Of a stretch of DNA of 12,192 bases, positions 1 to 6,355 are shown piece after piece (position 1 is the first letter of the stretch; each line of letters starts with the position of its first letter). This stretch comes from Acidobacteriaceae bacterium (GTDB taxonomy: Bacteria; Acidobacteriota; Terriglobia; Terriglobales; SbA1). The position numbers and the translations under genes were made by a program. The stretch covers positions 10,625 through 22,816 of the forward strand of contig PLEA01000661.1 of the NCBI GenBank assembly GCA_003136335.1. Direction: 5' to 3'. The notes under the pieces are model-generated. The model was given only the letters and a program-made list of their open reading frames with translations. It made no database searches and was not told where the DNA came from.

Positions 1-168
1 CACCGCCATCATCGGACCCTACTCCGACGGGTCGGCGTCTTTTCACAGCGTAAGAATCCTTAATACACGTTGTGCGGTTTGGACTGTTTCAATTGACAGC
101 CTTCCGATGCTTTCGAAGTAGCATTGCCCTTGAGTCCTTGACACGTCTATCCTGAAATTCGCCGTCTC
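1..168 (+). other. Left-edge region, possible tail of an off-window gene
   Basis: No complete gene is visible. One forward frame is open from the window edge to a TAG at 119-121 (about 39 codons, containing Ile-Ile-Gly-Pro-Tyr-Ser-Asp-Gly), so it could be the 3' end of a gene that begins outside the window. It resembles no family I know and is short enough to be chance. I see no clear promoter or ribosome binding site before the ATG at 169. Confidence 0.15.
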
Positions 169-1263
169 ATGGCTGTCTCCGCCATTTCGATTAGCGTCGT
201 CGCGCGTAATGCTACGATTGAGGCGCGTTTCCTCGGCGGCATGCCTGCCTTTGTCCGCTCCTGTCCAAACGGAACCTTTTGCACGGATGGCACGATCAGC
301 CGCGTTGGCTTCATGGTCCAAAGCGACGCACACACCTTTATCAATCGTCTTCGAGCCGCTGGCCTCGCACCATCCTCAGCAGGAGTCGCTTCCGAAATTG
401 CCTTGGTGGAACAAGGACGCGGGTTCCTCTTTCCATGTAACTGGCTCCAGTTTGGACTCTTCGATGGGCACCATTCTGTATGGTTGGCTGGCGGGGATCG
501 TGGCCGTTTGTTCATTCCGCAATTTGAGTTGCAGTCGAGCGTTGCCTCCATCAGTGCGGATGACCTTAGCGAGCACTTTGAGTTCATCGGTCTGAAGGCA
601 AAGGTCGAGGTCTACCGACACAAGACGACGGGTGAACTCCAATATGTTGGTCGCCCTTTTCATCCAGTACGGAAATGGTGGCAGTTCTGGAAACGACCGC
701 AGCCGCAGCTTGCCGACGCGGATCACCACAACCAGATTTACAAGACCGCTTGTGATTTGATCCAGTCCTATGTCCAACACCAATTGGAAGATGCTCCGCT
801 AGATGGTTCTGCTCGGAAGGAATTGCAACGCGGTTGTGAAATGTTGTCGCGAGTACTTCAGTCCAACCCTGGCAATTGGAGGGCAATGTGGTTTCTGGGG
901 ATTGCGCACAAATATTTGCGGAAGCTAGAGCCCGCTTACAATGATTTTCTACGTGCCTATACTCTAGAGAAAGCGAACCCAGCTGTCGGTCGCGAACTTG
1001 CCGGCATTTGCATGGCTTTAGGTAGAGGCGAGTAAGCCGTTCATATTTCCCGCGAGGTACTGAAGGAGAACCCAACGGACGTGGGCCTGATATCAAATTA
1101 CGCGTTGGCTTTGCTAATCGCGGGGAATGTTGCGGAGGCAGAGGCTACAGTCGAAAGGTCACACAAGCTCGACCCCGATGACCAGATCACACAACACCTT
1201 GCGCACTTCATCGTTTCAGTCCGAACAGGCCGGGCCGCAAGACCGGACCGTTGGCCACGATAA
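169..1263 (+). pseudogene. TPR-repeat protein gene interrupted by one in-frame TAA
   Basis: The ATG at 169 opens 288 codons ending at TAA 1033-1035. The same frame then continues 75 codons to TAA 1261-1263 without any shift. The N-terminal ~190 residues form an unassigned domain (motifs CPNGTFCTDG and RVGFMVQSDAHTF). From about residue 220 the sequence is TPR-like: a helix pair ending in LQSNPGNWRAMWFLGIAHKY, another ending in GICMALGRGE, and after the stop EVLKENPTDVGLISNYALAL and AEAEATVERSHKLDPDD. The stop falls inside one TPR, where GAA (Glu) to TAA is the simplest change. No signal peptide or transmembrane segment is visible, so a cytosolic protein-protein interaction role is inferred. 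No Shine-Dalgarno precedes 169; the start is kept because protein-like sequence begins there. If the stop is real, the product loses its last TPRs; if it is an error, the gene is intact at 363 residues. Confidence 0.72.
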
Positions 1264-1380
1264 AACGGACCTGCCTTCGTGTGCGACTTTCTGCCGGTGA
1301 TCCCAAGGTATTGTCGGAGAATGATCCCCCGCGTTTGGTTCAGGATCAGCGTGGCACGTGTTAGAAGACCGAAATCATCA

Positions 1381-2565
1381 CTACAGGGCGGCGGTCCCCG
1401 GATCTCCAACCCATCCCATAAACAGAATTGTCCCCGTGGTTTCATCGCGGATCACAACGAAGAAGGGGCGATCGACGATCATTTGAAAGAGACGCGGTGT
1501 GCGGTTGAATCTTGCTGCCGAAAGCGGAACGAGCACGGCCGTAACTGCCGCTGCCTCCGTACCCTCTTCGTTCACCTCCGCGACCGCACGATGCAAAACT
1601 TGGTCGATGCAGACCGGAAGCTGCTCGGCTCGCACGCCATCGAACTCCGCACGGTCGGGGTCGAAAGCACGCTCCATCCCCGAAGCCTTCAACGCCGGTT
1701 CCAGTCGCGCCCGGTAGTCGAGCTTGACTCGCGGTATCTCGATCGTACCTGCAGCCTGCTCGGACCGCGCAAGCCACGACTCCCACGCACCCGAACTCAG
1801 GCTCTGCTGAAACTGCCAAGAATCGGTACCCGCCGCGGGCAGGATGACATGCATTGCCATGTCCCCTTCGTAGGGAAGAACTACCGCTTGTAACTGGCGA
1901 TCTTCGTAATATGAGTAACGTCCCGACTGGCGCATCATCGGAAGTTGCTTCTTTTGTCCGGTCGCGGTGGTAAACAGCCCGTCACGCGTCATTTTCCGCT
2001 CGAAAGTCCTGGTCCAGCGCCCCTTGAAATAAATCGCGTTCACCGCGACCAGGGCGGTCAGCGGAGAAAGCACGTCCACGATGTGGCTGATCTTGCCTTT
2101 CGTTTTCTGGTTGACCCACGCGTTGATCCTCGGAACCGCATTGCCATTCCCAAAGTCCAGCGTCGCCAGTTCCGCGTCGTAGATGTCCCGAAGTCTGGCG
2201 GCGTACTCCGGGCGCACCTGCACACGGTCGCTGCACCAGAGCGAGTTCGCGCCCCTGACCTCCACATACTCACGCTGGCGGAACAGGGCTCTCAGTCCGG
2301 CGATTGCGAGCGCCGTATCGACAGGGTTGAGGCCTGCGATTTCGAGCGCCTTTGCCATAGCTTGGCGAGTTTCTCCGGTCGCCGCTTCGTGGACCATAGC
2401 AAGACACAGGATCACGCTAGCGGGCGAGAAGAACACATTCGATCCCTCGCCACCTGCCAGCTCCCGGAACAGTCTGAAGGAGAACCGCGTGCCTGGTGAC
2501 GTTGCGGTCTCGGTCAAATATGGGGTTATAACCGCAAACGACTCTCGCGCGAACGGCCACTGCAT
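1381..2565 (-). CDS. Serpin (serine protease inhibitor, family I4)
   Basis: This is a full-length serpin of 394 residues, close to the 370-400 usual for the fold. Visible landmarks are the early helix segment with NVFFSPASV, NAWVNQKTKGKISHIV, the strand motif VAVNAIYFKGRW, the hinge VNEEGTEAAAVTAV (residues about 331-344) and the C-terminal signature VDRPFFVVIRD. The small residues of the hinge predict an inhibitory serpin that traps its protease by loop insertion. The reactive loop is several residues longer than in alpha-1-antitrypsin; counting from the hinge puts the cleaved bond near Pro-Leu-Ser-Ala-Ala, suggesting a chymotrypsin- or elastase-like target (inference). The ATG at 2565 is preferred because a GGGGAT lies just upstream; a TTG ten codons earlier (2595) has no Shine-Dalgarno. 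No signal peptide is apparent from either start. The gene converges on the TPR gene to its left. Confidence 0.93.
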   Translation of the reverse strand: MQWPFARESFAVITPYLTETATSPGTRFSFRLFRELAGGEGSNVFFSPASVILCLAMVHEAATGETRQAMAKALEIAGLNPVDTALAIAGLRALFRQREYVEVRGANSLWCSDRVQVRPEYAARLRDIYDAELATLDFGNGNAVPRINAWVNQKTKGKISHIVDVLSPLTALVAVNAIYFKGRWTRTFERKMTRDGLFTTATGQKKQLPMMRQSGRYSYYEDRQLQAVVLPYEGDMAMHVILPAAGTDSWQFQQSLSSGAWESWLARSEQAAGTIEIPRVKLDYRARLEPALKASGMERAFDPDRAEFDGVRAEQLPVCIDQVLHRAVAEVNEEGTEAAAVTAVLVPLSAARFNRTPRLFQMIVDRPFFVVIRDETTGTILFMGWVGDPGTAAL

Positions 2566-2683
2566 TTGAATATCCCCGGCGACGACTCTAAACAATCAGC
2601 TAAATGTACACCTACGTCGTCTGCTGGCAACGTGGTTATCCGATCTTTTTCGCGCTCTCGCGCAGCGCGCTCCGCCCGGATGA

Positions 2684-2699
2684 CGGTACCATCGTACCG
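2684..2699. promoter_or_regulatory. Operator-like inverted repeat upstream of the serpin gene
   Basis: CGGTAC-CATC-GTACCG is a perfect 6-bp inverted repeat with a 4-bp spacer, about 120 bp upstream of the serpin start. The shape fits a dimeric repressor site. No adjacent regulator gene or convincing promoter hexamers support the reading. Confidence 0.25.
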
Positions 2700-2807
2700 C
2701 CTAAAGTCTTTAAAGTACGTTCGATATTACGTTCAGATCCCACTCTCTCCGCCATACATCAAGTCACGCGGCCACCCGAACTACTTGAAGCGACTCGCAC
2801 CGCGGCG

Positions 2808-3072
2808 CTACCCGATAGGCTTAAATAGTTCCGGGCGAGTCGCTCTGATCCACTTTTCCACGTCCGCGGAGGTTGGTCGCGAGTTTGAGCATCTCGTCCG
2901 CTTCTTTGTCCGACACGGACCCGGCAACGTCGTAGCTGCTCACGTTGCGCTTCTTGCGAAAGCCATCAAGAGTGTCGATGAATTTTCTGCCTGGTCCCGT
3001 CGTGAACTCCAGCGATTGGATAACGCGGTAGTGATGATTGTCCCGCGCGGCACGGTAGCCCGCAGCCGACAT
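2808..3072 (-). pseudogene. C-terminal remnant of a HEPN-like protein, frameshifted
   Basis: An 83-codon frame from ATG 3072 contains SAAGYRAARDNHHYRVIQSL and FRKKRNVSSYDVAG followed by SDKEADEMLKLATNL. This is the pattern I associate with the second half of small helical HEPN-domain proteins often linked to nucleic-acid or toxin-antitoxin functions. The N-terminal half is missing: what precedes residue 1 belongs to an unrelated kinase fragment. Near 2864-2869 the frame breaks. Continuing in the neighbouring frame gives ADVEKWIRATRPELFKPIG and a stop at 2808-2810, a natural C-terminus for this family, whereas the uncorrected frame ends in Gly/Arg/Lys-rich nonsense at 2821. A 2-bp loss in a CCGCGCGG run would explain it. 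Family assignment is by memory of the motif and is moderately sure; that it is a broken gene is surer. Confidence 0.6.
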
Positions 3073-3073
3073 T

Positions 3074-3136
3074 GATCGCGACTTTGCGTTCCAGGACAGT
3101 ATCGTACGCGCAATAAACCACGCCCATGCCGCCGCA
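3074..3136 (-). pseudogene. Fragment of a Ser/Thr protein kinase ATP-binding loop
   Basis: Read leftwards from 3136, one minus-strand frame gives CGGMGVVYCAYDTVLERKVAI. This is the glycine-rich loop (GxGGMGxVYxAxD) and the start of the VAIK strand of bacterial Hanks-type (PknB-like) kinases. The match stops exactly at the invariant lysine codon, which reads AAT (Asn) where the HEPN-like fragment takes over. To the right it runs into the stop of the GAF-type fragment. Only about 21 codons survive, with no catalytic loop, so it cannot encode a kinase. It may be a leftover of a kinase gene or a scrap brought in by illegitimate recombination. Confidence 0.55.
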
Positions 3137-3137
3137 C

Positions 3138-3272
3138 CTAAAGTCCTTCGATCAGCGTGTCGAGCAGCCCGGACAGCAACTCGCCGTACTCGCCCTCTTT
3201 CAGAAGCGCCCGCGACACTCGATAGAGAAGAGCCAGGTGTTCCGCCGGTGGATTTTCTGAATGCTGAGTCAT
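3138..3272 (-). pseudogene. N-terminal fragment of a GAF-type sensor/regulator
   Basis: ATG 3272 opens a 44-codon frame ending at TAG 3138-3140. The sequence HLALLYRVSRALLKEGEYGE then LLDTLIEGL is the characteristic helix that opens GAF domains of sigma-54-dependent regulators and sensor kinases, which would normally continue with Gly-Ala-Asp/Glu-Arg. Here it stops abruptly and kinase-like sequence follows in another frame. A Shine-Dalgarno-like AGGGAA and an extended -10 box lie upstream, so the 5' end of the original gene, with its promoter, appears to be preserved. It may still be expressed as a 44-residue peptide, with no predicted function. Confidence 0.5.
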
Positions 3273-3292
3273 ATCAGGTTCTTTCCCTCGGG

Positions 3293-3301
3293 AATATAGC
3301 A
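3293..3301 (-). promoter_or_regulatory. Extended -10 promoter element for the GAF-type fragment
   Basis: On the minus strand TGC-TATATT matches an extended -10 (TGnTATAAT) in five of six positions. Transcription would begin roughly 10 bases further left, just before the AGGGAA site and the ATG at 3272. No good -35 is seen, which is tolerated with an extended -10. Confidence 0.35.
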
Positions 3302-3422
3302 CCGTTCGCTGATTTGCCGTGATTTTCGACGGCTGCCTTCCCTCGTCGGGAGAAATGGCATTCGATCTGCATAGGTTCCGGAAGATGTGGCGAAGGTTAG
3401 CTCCCTGGGAGGAGAAATGAGG

Positions 3423-4079
3423 ATGAAGAATAAGGCGTTTGCGGTTCGTGCAACTCCGCCGGTGACAGAAAATCGGGCCCAGCGCTGCCAGATTTCCTGG
3501 CTCGTTTCTGCCTCGCAGACACGAGCCGATCCCCAGGATCGAAGGGCGGACCGGACGCCATTCATGACTCTGCTCCTCTGCGGGGTGGCAGTATTTATGC
3601 TTGTGCTTCCCGCCACTGTCCACGCTCAGAAGACCAAGGACTCATGGTCCAACCTGAATGGCCTAAAGACCGGCCAGGGAATTGAAGTAATCGAGTCCAA
3701 CATGAAAAGCCACAGCGGTCGATTTGTGACTGTCACCGATGAAGTGCTTTCCTTGGAAGAAAAGGGCTCCGACGTTTCGATAAAACGCGAAGACATCGCT
3801 CGCGTCTCGACTTCGTCTGCCCCGAAGCGTGGCGAGCATGCCCTGATCGGCCTGGTGGTCGGCGGGGCTATCGGGGCGGGCATTGGCGCTGCGGCAGGCT
3901 CTTCCGGCTCGAAGACCGGTTTCCTCAACTTCAACACGCGTGGAATTGCAGCCCTTGTCGGTATCGCGATTTTTGCGCCCAGCGGGGCTCTGGTCGGCGC
4001 CACGATTCCTGCGCACACAACCGTCTATCGCTCTGCGCCAGGTACATCGCACCAGACAACATCGCCTTGGAGGGTGTGA
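3423..4079 (+). CDS. Exported or membrane-anchored protein of unknown function, glycine-rich C-terminal half
   Basis: I do not recognise a named family. The strong GGAGGA at 3408-3413 is nine bases from ATG 3423, which decides this start (218 aa); ATG 3417 is too close. A third option is ATG 3564, which begins exactly at a textbook signal peptide (MTLLLCGVAVFMLVLPATVHA, cleavage before Gln) but has no ribosome binding site. With the chosen start the hydrophobic segment sits at residues 48-68 behind a 47-residue polar tail, so it could be an anchor rather than a cleaved signal. The mature part has a small beta-rich region (KTGQGIEVIESN, SGRFVTVTDEVLSL, SIKREDIARV), then a glycine-zipper-like stretch at about 139-160 (GLVVGGAIGAGIGAAAG) and another hydrophobic stretch ending in IPAHTTVYRS. 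Such glycine-zipper segments occur in envelope proteins. It diverges from the GAF-type fragment. Confidence 0.75.
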   Translation: MKNKAFAVRATPPVTENRAQRCQISWLVSASQTRADPQDRRADRTPFMTLLLCGVAVFMLVLPATVHAQKTKDSWSNLNGLKTGQGIEVIESNMKSHSGRFVTVTDEVLSLEEKGSDVSIKREDIARVSTSSAPKRGEHALIGLVVGGAIGAGIGAAAGSSGSKTGFLNFNTRGIAALVGIAIFAPSGALVGATIPAHTTVYRSAPGTSHQTTSPWRV

Positions 4080-4296
4080 CCTCGATCCGTGGGGTCACTC
4101 CCCTCCAGCAGCAGCCAAAGGCGCTCGAACCACGAGGACAGCGCATGCCACATAGAAAGCTAAGGTGCGGAGTTTTAGTTATTGCTCTGAGCAGTCGTAA
4201 CCCTGGCCGGCGTTCATCATAGGCGCAAGAAAATAATGATCACTGGCTGTGTGATCTCAGGCGACACAGGCCTAACTGACGTTCAGCGTCTCACAG

Positions 4297-4358
4297 TAGC
4301 GCTACGGTGTAAAAGATGTATCAACATTCTTATTGTGTGGCCCTAGCGCTACGGTGTA
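4297..4358 (+). repeat. Pair of 15-bp direct repeats in a promoter region
   Basis: The 15-mer TAGCGCTACGGTGTA occurs at 4297-4311 and again, without mismatch, at 4344-4358. The 47-bp spacing is close to 4.5 helical turns. Each copy starts with the perfect 8-bp palindrome TAGCGCTA. The second copy overlaps the predicted -10 box of the following operon, so the repeats look like regulator binding sites. Confidence 0.7.
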
Positions 4359-4362
4359 CTAT
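4333..4362 (+). promoter_or_regulatory. Promoter of the small two-gene operon
   Basis: TTGTGT (4333-4338) and TACTAT (4357-4362) are separated by 18 bp, an acceptable sigma-70 spacing. Transcription would start at about 4369-4370, essentially at the ATG 4370, and there is no Shine-Dalgarno before that ATG. The first mRNA is therefore probably leaderless. Confidence 0.45.
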
Positions 4363-4369
4363 TTACACC
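4353..4369. promoter_or_regulatory. Inverted repeat operator between the -10 box and the start codon
   Basis: GGTGTA-CTATT-TACACC is a perfect 6-bp inverted repeat with a 5-bp spacer. It overlaps the -10 box and ends at the base before ATG 4370. The left arm is the tail of the 15-bp direct repeat, so the same half-site is present upstream at 4306-4311. A protein bound here would block transcription; autoregulation by an operon product is an inference. Confidence 0.45.
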
Positions 4370-4561
4370 ATGGCGAATGACGATCTAGTCTCCAAAATCA
4401 TGTCTCAAATGGGGAGGCGCGGCGGCCAGGCCCGCGCCAAGGCTTTGACAGCAAAGCAGCGCCGGGAGAGCGCGATTAAAGCCTCAAAAGCCGCGGCGAA
4501 GGCGCGAACGCTGAAGGCGAAAGAACGCAAGGCCGCCCGATCGGAGAAGTTCAGTAAATGA
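4370..4561 (+). CDS. Small basic protein with a GGQARAKALT motif, first gene of a two-gene operon
   Basis: This 63-residue protein is very rich in Lys, Arg and Ala. It begins MANDDLVSKIMSQMGRRGGQ and continues as one long predicted helix (AKQRRESAIKASKAAAKAR). The RRGGQARAKALT segment resembles a widespread class of short proteins with R-x-G-G-K-A-R-A repeats whose function is not established; nucleic-acid binding is plausible from charge alone. An upstream ATG at 4316 would add 18 residues but would run through the direct repeat and the promoter, so 4370 is preferred. Its TGA overlaps the next ATG (ATGA), implying translational coupling. Lack of a Shine-Dalgarno fits a leaderless transcript. 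Confidence 0.75.
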   Translation: MANDDLVSKIMSQMGRRGGQARAKALTAKQRRESAIKASKAAAKARTLKAKERKAARSEKFSK

Positions 4562-4788
4562 AGTCAGTTGCCGTAAAGAAGGGACAGAGCCGAGAGAAGG
4601 CGGCCGGTTTCCATGAAATGGGAATCCTCCGGTGCGACGCATGCGGCGACGACTTCGTCATCTGTCATTCGCCCGCGTTTGTGGATAAGTCGGTCGCTGA
4701 TCGGCAAGCACATTGGCTCGAAAAGGTTCTTGCTGAAGAGCACGAACGCGACAAGAGGCACGCCGACCGGATCGAATTGCCGGACTAG
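4558..4788 (+). CDS. Small conserved-looking protein with a CxxC pair, coupled to the upstream gene
   Basis: This is a 76-residue protein that I cannot assign to a named family. The core reads FHEMGILRCDACGDDFVICH, giving Cys-x-x-Cys and then Cys-His about ten residues later, a possible zinc-binding knuckle. It is followed by a charged amphipathic helix (QAHWLEKVLAEEHERDKRH) and a short acidic tail. The start codon overlaps the TGA of the preceding gene. The pair (basic helix protein plus possible Zn-ribbon protein, tight coupling, operator over the promoter) has the outline of an autoregulated two-component cassette such as a toxin-antitoxin module, but neither member matches a known toxin or antitoxin. 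Confidence 0.75.
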   Translation: MKSVAVKKGQSREKAAGFHEMGILRCDACGDDFVICHSPAFVDKSVADRQAHWLEKVLAEEHERDKRHADRIELPD

Positions 4789-4920
4789 CTGAACCCAGGA
4801 GACTCTTCCGGCCAGCTTTGCCCAGCAACCGCCGGTAAACCATTAATTATTGGGCGGGGCTGGGAGTTTGGGCAGGCGTGTGACCGTCTCCTTTGGGAAT
4901 AAACCGCGCCTCGCAGAAGA

Positions 4921-5559
4921 TCACAACTTCGGCTGACCTTCGTTTCTCGACTTGGAAGTTCTTGCAGATATGAGTACCGCCAAATAGGCCGCTGGACTAA
5001 ATATGAGTCGCAGCGCCAGTGCTCCCGCTGAAGCTTTGGGGACCTTGAAAACGATGGCGACCCGCGCGGTGCTCATACCAAAGGCGCGCCACATCGACAG
5101 CCGTCCGTGACGATCTTCCGAATCATCATGCTCGGAAACCGAAGTGATGAAGGTATTGAATTGAATGTCGTTCCACCAACGATTGAATAGATTGATCGAC
5201 TCCTGCGCGACTCCGGGGACACGTGCGTCGAAAGCCGCAACGAACTCCTCTGTCTTCGTCCGATCCGAAAAAAACTTGTTGAGGATGTCGAAGCCGTGCT
5301 GCACTTCGCGGTAGTCGGCCATACAGTTCGTATTCCGCATCCACAGGCGCTTGCTCCTGATGATTTTCAAGGCAGCTTCGGCCGAAGTATAGTGGACAAA
5401 TCTCAGCTCCTGAGCTGCCGTGTCCTCCCCAGGTTTTGCTTGCCTCTTATACGCTTCGTCGCGTTGCCTTTTGGCCTGAGGCATAAAAATTTGCTCAAGC
5501 TGGAGCGCGATTTGAACTTGTTCCGGTGTTAGACCTGGAACTGGATTGCTATCGGTCAT
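4921..5559 (-). CDS. DUF2971 protein, C-terminally truncated
   Basis: This 212-residue protein shows the DUF2971 signature: FVHYTSAEAALKIIRSKRLW (residues 54-73), then RNTNCMADYREVQHG (75-89) and, after a helical insert, FNTFITSVSEHDDSEDR with LSMWRAFG and VAIVFKVP (134-174). DUF2971 proteins are of unknown biochemistry and are often found in mobile and defence-associated regions. Family members usually continue for 60 or more residues past this point; here the sequence turns atypical after FSPAAYL (about 188-193) and stops at 4921, so the C-terminal part is lost. The ATG at 5559 is chosen because AGGAC/GAGGA lies five bases upstream and DUF2971-like sequence follows; the same frame is open back to 6006, but that stretch belongs to another gene. 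Confidence 0.72.
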   Translation of the reverse strand: MTDSNPVPGLTPEQVQIALQLEQIFMPQAKRQRDEAYKRQAKPGEDTAAQELRFVHYTSAEAALKIIRSKRLWMRNTNCMADYREVQHGFDILNKFFSDRTKTEEFVAAFDARVPGVAQESINLFNRWWNDIQFNTFITSVSEHDDSEDRHGRLSMWRAFGMSTARVAIVFKVPKASAGALALRLIFSPAAYLAVLISARTSKSRNEGQPKL

Positions 5560-5564
5560 ACTCG

Positions 5565-5569
5565 TCCTC
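5565..5569 (-). promoter_or_regulatory. Ribosome binding site deciding the DUF2971 start
   Basis: GAGGA on the minus strand ends five bases before ATG 5559. It is the reason to begin the DUF2971 protein here rather than treating the 361-codon open frame from 6006 as one polypeptide. Confidence 0.5.
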
Positions 5570-5599
5570 GTTCGCGCTGAATGCGGCCAGCGAATTTTC

Positions 5600-6006
5600 C
5601 TAACGACTTGTCCGGTGCTCCGGTGCCGGGCCGATCGCGTAGGTGCCCATCGCGCCGGGTCATCAAGAGCACTGAAGCCCTGCAGCGGTTCGCGGGTCAT
5701 GCGAATCCGTACTCCCTTCTCCACGCAAACGACTGCGAGTTCCGTAATGTCCACATTGGCTTCGCCCTTTTCGGGATCTCGGTCGTCGTCGCCCAATTGT
5801 TCCTCGAGCGCTTTGCCGAGCTCTCGTCGCCGTCGCTCTTCGTCAGGTGTCGGCGCTGGGAACACGTGCTCGCTGAAAGGAATCAGAAAGCTCGCGGCAT
5901 AGTTGCAGGCCTCGCGGCCGTTATCGAACTCAAGCGTTTCCGCGCCGTCGCGACCGTTCTTCATTAGGGTTTCGCCATCCTCGCTCACCACAAACCACTT
6001 TGCCAT
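5600..6006 (-). pseudogene. Hypothetical acidic protein gene with a probable -1 frameshift near its 3' end
   Basis: ATG 6006, with an AGGGAAG site about nine bases upstream, starts a protein of unknown family: MAKWFVVSEDGETLMKNGRD, then FDNGREACNYAASFLIPFSE, an acidic charged region (TPDEERRRRELGKALEEQ) and ELAVVCVEKGVRIRMTREPL. From about residue 117 the open frame becomes Arg/Ser/Thr-rich and runs on into the DUF2971 gene. One frame over, from about 5656, the DNA reads GAMGTYAIGPAPEHRTSR and stops at TAG 5600-5602, with C/G-ending codons like the rest of the gene. Loss of one C from a CCC run (GACCCGGCG) would explain this. The repaired product is about 135 residues. It sits 40 bases upstream of the DUF2971 start, probably one operon. 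Confidence 0.55.
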
Positions 6007-6355
6007 TTGCGTTGCTTCCCTTTCGGCGACCGAAGAACCGCAGGAAATGGACCGACTTGGGTCGCATTTGTTACGAAGCTCTACTTCAACAGTTTATTGT
6101 GCAACTCTGCGATCTTCTGCTGGTGTGCCCTGATGATCCCGTCGGCCTCCCCCGCATAAAACAGTCCGCGCAAACTGCCGCGCTTTCTCGATAGCTTGAC
6201 TCTGGTTCATTGTTATTGAGTATAGGGGGAACGCTGTTAGTGATTCAGTAGAAAATCCCGCGGTGTCCCAGGGCTATGCGAGCGCGCCCGAGAGTAGGTC
6301 CTCCGCACCGCTACAGCACTATTTCTCCATGCTCACTTCAACCGCTAGTTTATAT
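6007..6355. other. Gap between the hypothetical gene and the integrase remnant
   Basis: Apart from the tiny broken gene at 6081-6210, I see no coding sequence, RNA or clear promoter. The stretch from 6211 to about 6355 is the presumed breakpoint zone where the first part of the recombinase was lost. Confidence 0.4.
6081..6210 (-). pseudogene. Tiny broken gene upstream of the hypothetical/DUF2971 pair
   Basis: From ATG 6210 the frame reads MNQSQAIEKARQFARTVL and then degenerates. The adjacent frame after about 6165 gives GLFYAGEADGIIRAHQQK then IAELHNKLLK and TAG at 6081-6083, which looks like an authentic C-terminal helix. A single-base insertion or two-base deletion near 6164-6167 joins them into a protein of about 43 residues. 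No family is recognised. It lies 74 bases upstream of the 6006 start on the same strand. Confidence 0.45.

Noticed and set aside
2651..2669. Hairpin CGCGCT-N7-AGCGCG as an intrinsic terminator
   Set aside because: The T-run lies before the hairpin on the plus strand and is an A-run after it on the minus strand, so neither direction gives a stem followed by U's.
2566..3075. 169-codon forward open frame over the HEPN-like fragment
   Set aside because: It has no family resemblance, is rich in Arg/Ser, and lies antisense to clearly protein-like minus-strand sequence.
3387..3422. GTG start at 3387 for the exported hypothetical protein
   Set aside because: No ribosome site precedes it, while GGAGGA sits ideally before ATG 3423.
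4238..4256. GATCAC-N7-GTGATC inverted repeat as an operator
   Set aside because: A 6-bp match with a 7-bp spacer is isolated, lies about 80 bp from the nearest promoter and is not repeated; it may be chance.
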